A DNA stretch of 7,583 nucleotides from G026625185 sp035256645 (GTDB lineage Bacteria; Desulfobacterota; WTBG01; JAGOGO01): positions 1 to 7,583 of the forward strand of contig DATEXU010000083.1 of the NCBI GenBank assembly GCA_035256645.1, given 5' to 3'. Positions 6,072-7,583 of this stretch are shown here, in pieces (position 1 is the first letter of the stretch; every line of letters starts with the position of its first letter). Both the position numbers and the translations under genes were made by a program. The notes beneath the pieces are model-generated. The model ran no database searches and had not been told where the DNA came from. It worked only from the letters and a program-made list of their open reading frames with translations.

Positions 6072-6620
6072 ATGGTCTTACAAAGAGAGATTTCCTTTCC
6101 CTATTTTAACCCTATCGAAAAAAAGATTATCTATTCTGCGTTAGACGAAGCCGCAGATTACCTTCGGGAATTTTATTGTTTTTCTCCCCGGGAATGGTTT
6201 AATTATTGTTACGACTTAATAACTGAGTTAGAAGGAGGAATTAATTGTTCACCCAAAAAAGCTTTTGCTGAGGTAAGGCAATATACCCCGATTAGAGAAA
6301 ATTTCTCTCTTTTTCCTAAAGAGCGGTACCAGATCTGTTTATTTGACAAAAATATTCTCCGAACATTGTGGAAGCAATCAAACATGGAATTTTATCCTTT
6401 CATGCTTTACATCCTGACCCATGAACTGGTCCATGTCGCCCGGTTCTGCCAAAACCTCCATCCTTTTGACTGTGACCAAGAATCTTCACAAAAAGAAGAA
6501 GAAAAAGTTAATCAGCTTACACAGCAGGTTTTAAACATCAAAAAAAGCAAAACGTTCGATAAAGTAAGCTCCCTTTACCATTGGGCCTCTTCTGTCCGTT
6601 CAGTTTCCTCGTCAGCTTAA
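6072..6620 (+). CDS. Uncharacterised HExxH (metalloprotease-like) protein
   Basis: A 182-residue protein without signal peptide or membrane segment. The helix FMLYILTHELVHVARF (110-125) carries a zincin HExxH motif, H117-E118-L-V-H121; E144 (in KEEEKVNQLTQQVL, 141-154) is 23 residues further and is the best candidate third metal ligand, with E142 or E143 as alternatives. The N-terminal half is largely helical with aromatic patches (EFYCFSPREWFNYCYDL, 33-49) and six Cys overall, none in CxxC form. A predicted cytoplasmic metal-dependent peptidase or metal-binding protein; no substrate can be inferred. I recall similar proteins beside FmdB genes in other bacteria but cannot verify this. The start has only a modest TAAGG 11 bases upstream; the frame has no better ATG. 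The last 25 residues are Ser-rich and poorly conserved in look. Located directly downstream of the zinc-ribbon gene, so the two may work together. Confidence 0.75.
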   Translation: MVLQREISFPYFNPIEKKIIYSALDEAADYLREFYCFSPREWFNYCYDLITELEGGINCSPKKAFAEVRQYTPIRENFSLFPKERYQICLFDKNILRTLWKQSNMEFYPFMLYILTHELVHVARFCQNLHPFDCDQESSQKEEEKVNQLTQQVLNIKKSKTFDKVSSLYHWASSVRSVSSSA

Positions 6621-6727
6621 AACAAACTTTTTCACCCTCCGAAAATCCGCGCCCCCCCAGATTTTTCATAGAAAATAATTTATATCTAAACTGCGCGATT
6701 CTTGTTTACTAAGATGTCCAAACCACG

Positions 6728-6754
6728 GTAGGACAGGCGAGACGCCTGTCCTAC
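6728..6754. repeat. Perfect 12-bp hairpin, GTAGGACAGG type
   Basis: GTAGGACAGGCG (6728-6739) and CGCCTGTCCTAC (6743-6754) are exact inverted copies around AGA. It is followed by GCTGTTTTGTT, so it could serve as a transcript end for the HExxH gene 108 bases upstream, but the T-run is interrupted. The motif looks like a dispersed repeat I have seen in many unrelated genomes; no second copy is in this window. Confidence 0.65.
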
Positions 6755-6834
6755 GCTGTTTTGTTATAAAAATCGCTCAATTCAGGTTATACCACGTTGC
6801 ATTTAAAAGCAGATCGAGGCGTCGACAATCAAAA

Positions 6835-6900
6835 CGTGAAAAGTGAGACGTGAAGTGTGAAGTGTTTTAACACCTTACGTTTAACTTTTTACGATTTACG
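6835..6900. repeat. 66-bp palindrome built of degenerate CGTGAA / TTTACG units
   Basis: The left arm repeats a CGTGAA/AGTGA/AGTGTGAAGTG pattern several times; the right arm repeats TTACG/TTTAACTT/TTTACG. They meet at the perfect centre GTGTT-TT-AACAC (6862-6873). The arms are thus both tandemly degenerate and mutually inverted. It lies between the converging HExxH and cutA genes. The stretch 6621-6949 otherwise holds only this, the 27-bp hairpin and a run of seven C at 6652-6658; no convincing gene was found. Confidence 0.55.
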
Positions 6901-6949
6901 GAAACTGACGAGGAGACAACAAAAATATGCACATGAAGGCGACTTGGTA

Positions 6950-7273
6950 TTATCGGGTGTTTTCTTTTATCCAGGCAAGGAACTCTGAAGAGCCGGCAAG
7001 AACAGGAAGGGCAATAACTTCCGGCAACTCGTAACTATGCAGTTCATGCACACGTTCTTTGAGCTTCTCAAAGAGATCACTTCTGGTATTAAGTAAGACG
7101 ATTGATTCAGGAATATTGTGGAATTCCCCCTTCCAGAAAAAGAAAGACTTTATTGAGGGGATAATATTGGCAGAAGCAGCCAGTTTTTCCTTCACCAAAG
7201 TCTTGCCGATTTTTTCCGCTTCTTCCTGGGTACTGGTGGCGATTATAACCATTACATACGATTCTTTTGTCAT
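6950..7273 (-). CDS. cutA: Divalent cation tolerance protein CutA
   Basis: A 107-residue CutA1-family protein, a small trimeric PII-like ferredoxin-fold protein linked to copper/divalent metal tolerance in E. coli, with a poorly defined biochemical role. Family landmarks: VMVIIATST then EEAEKIGKTLVKEKLAA (7-33), NIIPSIKSFFFWKGE (36-50), TRSDLFEKLKERVHELHSYELPEVIALPV (63-91) and a final FLAWI (98-102). The segment usually read AACVNI is ASANI here, so the common Cys is absent. The full usual length is present. GAGGG lies five bases before the ATG at 7273; an in-frame GTG at 7285 would add four residues, but it overlaps this Shine-Dalgarno, so the ATG is preferred. Monocistronic, with its own promoter upstream. 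Confidence 0.93.
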   Translation of the reverse strand: MTKESYVMVIIATSTQEEAEKIGKTLVKEKLAASANIIPSIKSFFFWKGEFHNIPESIVLLNTRSDLFEKLKERVHELHSYELPEVIALPVLAGSSEFLAWIKENTR

Positions 7274-7345
7274 ACGTGCCCTCACACTGCCTTAATCATT
7301 TGAAAATAATTTAAAAATTTTCTTTTAAAATGAATTTTTATGGTA

Positions 7346-7374
7346 ATTATCGCATTTTCTCCTGTATTTCGCAA
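7346..7374 (-). promoter_or_regulatory. cutA promoter
   Basis: On the minus strand TTGCGA (7369-7374), a 17-base spacer and GATAAT (7346-7351) preceded by TGC (extended -10). Predicted leader to the cutA ATG is about 65 bases, AT-rich. Confidence 0.5.
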
Positions 7375-7379
7375 ACCCA

Positions 7380-7408
7380 TTGACATTTTTAAATTTTTCC
7401 TTTAATGT
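7380..7408 (+). promoter_or_regulatory. Possible rightward promoter
   Basis: A consensus TTGACA (7380-7385) is followed 17 bases later by TAATGT (7403-7408), only a weak -10. It would drive a gene beyond the right edge, across the repeat at 7459-7566. No gene is visible to confirm it. Confidence 0.2.
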
Positions 7409-7458
7409 TATTAAAAATAAGCTTCTTAGTGTAGTGTTTCAGTAACAGCTTTACAATA

Positions 7459-7566
7459 TGTCATTTCGAAGCGTAGCGAGTGCGCGTCAGTTCATTATCC
7501 CTCGCGAAGCGAGAAATCTTAATAATCTTGAGAGATACAAGATATCTCCCGTTGGTCGATATGACA
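7459..7566. repeat. 108-bp inverted-repeat element with TGTCAT / ATGACA ends
   Basis: The left end TGTCATTTCGAAGCG and the right end GGTCGATATGACA are imperfect inverted copies; inside, GAGAAATCTT (7511-7520) mirrors AAGATATCTC (7539-7548), and CTCGC-GAA-GCGAG (7501-7513) is a perfect small hairpin. Length and terminal bases match the 110-bp element at 1106-1215, but the internal sequence is different, so it is a separate family or a distant relative. No coding frame. Confidence 0.65.
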
Positions 7567-7583
7567 ACGTTTTACTGATATAC

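Noticed and set aside
6927..7034. A 35-codon plus-strand frame (MHMKATWYYR...) with AGGAG 11 bases upstream of its ATG.
   Set aside because: Most of it is antisense to cutA, no family is recognised, and spacing is long. It could be the remnant of a lost gene start, but the evidence is too thin to call.
7273..7285. GTG at 7285 as the cutA start.
   Set aside because: It overlaps the GAGGG that serves the ATG at 7273, and the CutA family usually begins close to that ATG.
1065..7566. The repeated palindromes as a CRISPR array or integron attC sites.
   Set aside because: Spacing is irregular, no regular spacers or cas/integrase gene are present, and the palindromes belong to different sequence types.

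Overview
The window reads as a chromosomal segment of a diderm (Gram-negative-type) bacterium of moderate GC content. It carries a secreted murein lytic transglycosylase, ordinary housekeeping genes (recJ, cutA) and intergenic gaps loaded with short palindromic elements. No rRNA or tRNA gene is visible, so taxonomy stays open. The protein flavour and the repeat types (TGTCATTCC/GGAATGACA arms, CCCCTC/GAGGGG arms, GTAGGACAGG hairpin) remind me of Desulfobacterota, Nitrospirota or Omnitrophota-like genomes, but this is recollection and not proof. No phage, IS transposase, CRISPR array or plasmid gene is visible.

Layout. Positions 1-946 (minus strand): a two-gene unit, a small stand-alone Smr-domain protein followed 11 bases later by the N-terminal part of a DHA1-type MFS transporter that runs off the left edge. 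Positions 947-1281: a nested palindromic element, one pair of hairpin arms inside another. Positions 1282-3174 (plus strand): a 630-residue secreted protein with a C-terminal SLT lytic transglycosylase domain and a long N-terminal region of unassigned fold. Positions 3175-3693: a CCCCTC/GAGGGG inverted-repeat element, a 54-nt imperfect hairpin and a 51-codon relic of alanine dehydrogenase (ald) that runs antisense into the recJ 3' end. Positions 3694-5418 (minus strand): recJ with all the usual motifs. Positions 5419-5612: a divergent promoter region with good sigma70-like promoters for recJ and for the next gene. Positions 5613-6620 (plus strand): an FmdB-type zinc-ribbon protein and an uncharacterised HExxH protein, separated by a palindromic element. 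Positions 6621-6949: no convincing gene, but two more palindromic repeats. Positions 6950-7273 (minus strand): cutA with its own promoter. Positions 7286-7583: the cutA promoter and a 108-bp inverted-repeat element with TGTCAT ends.

The genes do not form one pathway. Nothing here is a clear new defence or biosynthetic system. The points most worth following are the FmdB/HExxH gene pair, the transglycosylase with its unassigned N-terminal region, the ald relic, and the unusual concentration of several different palindromic element families in a 7.6-kb stretch.
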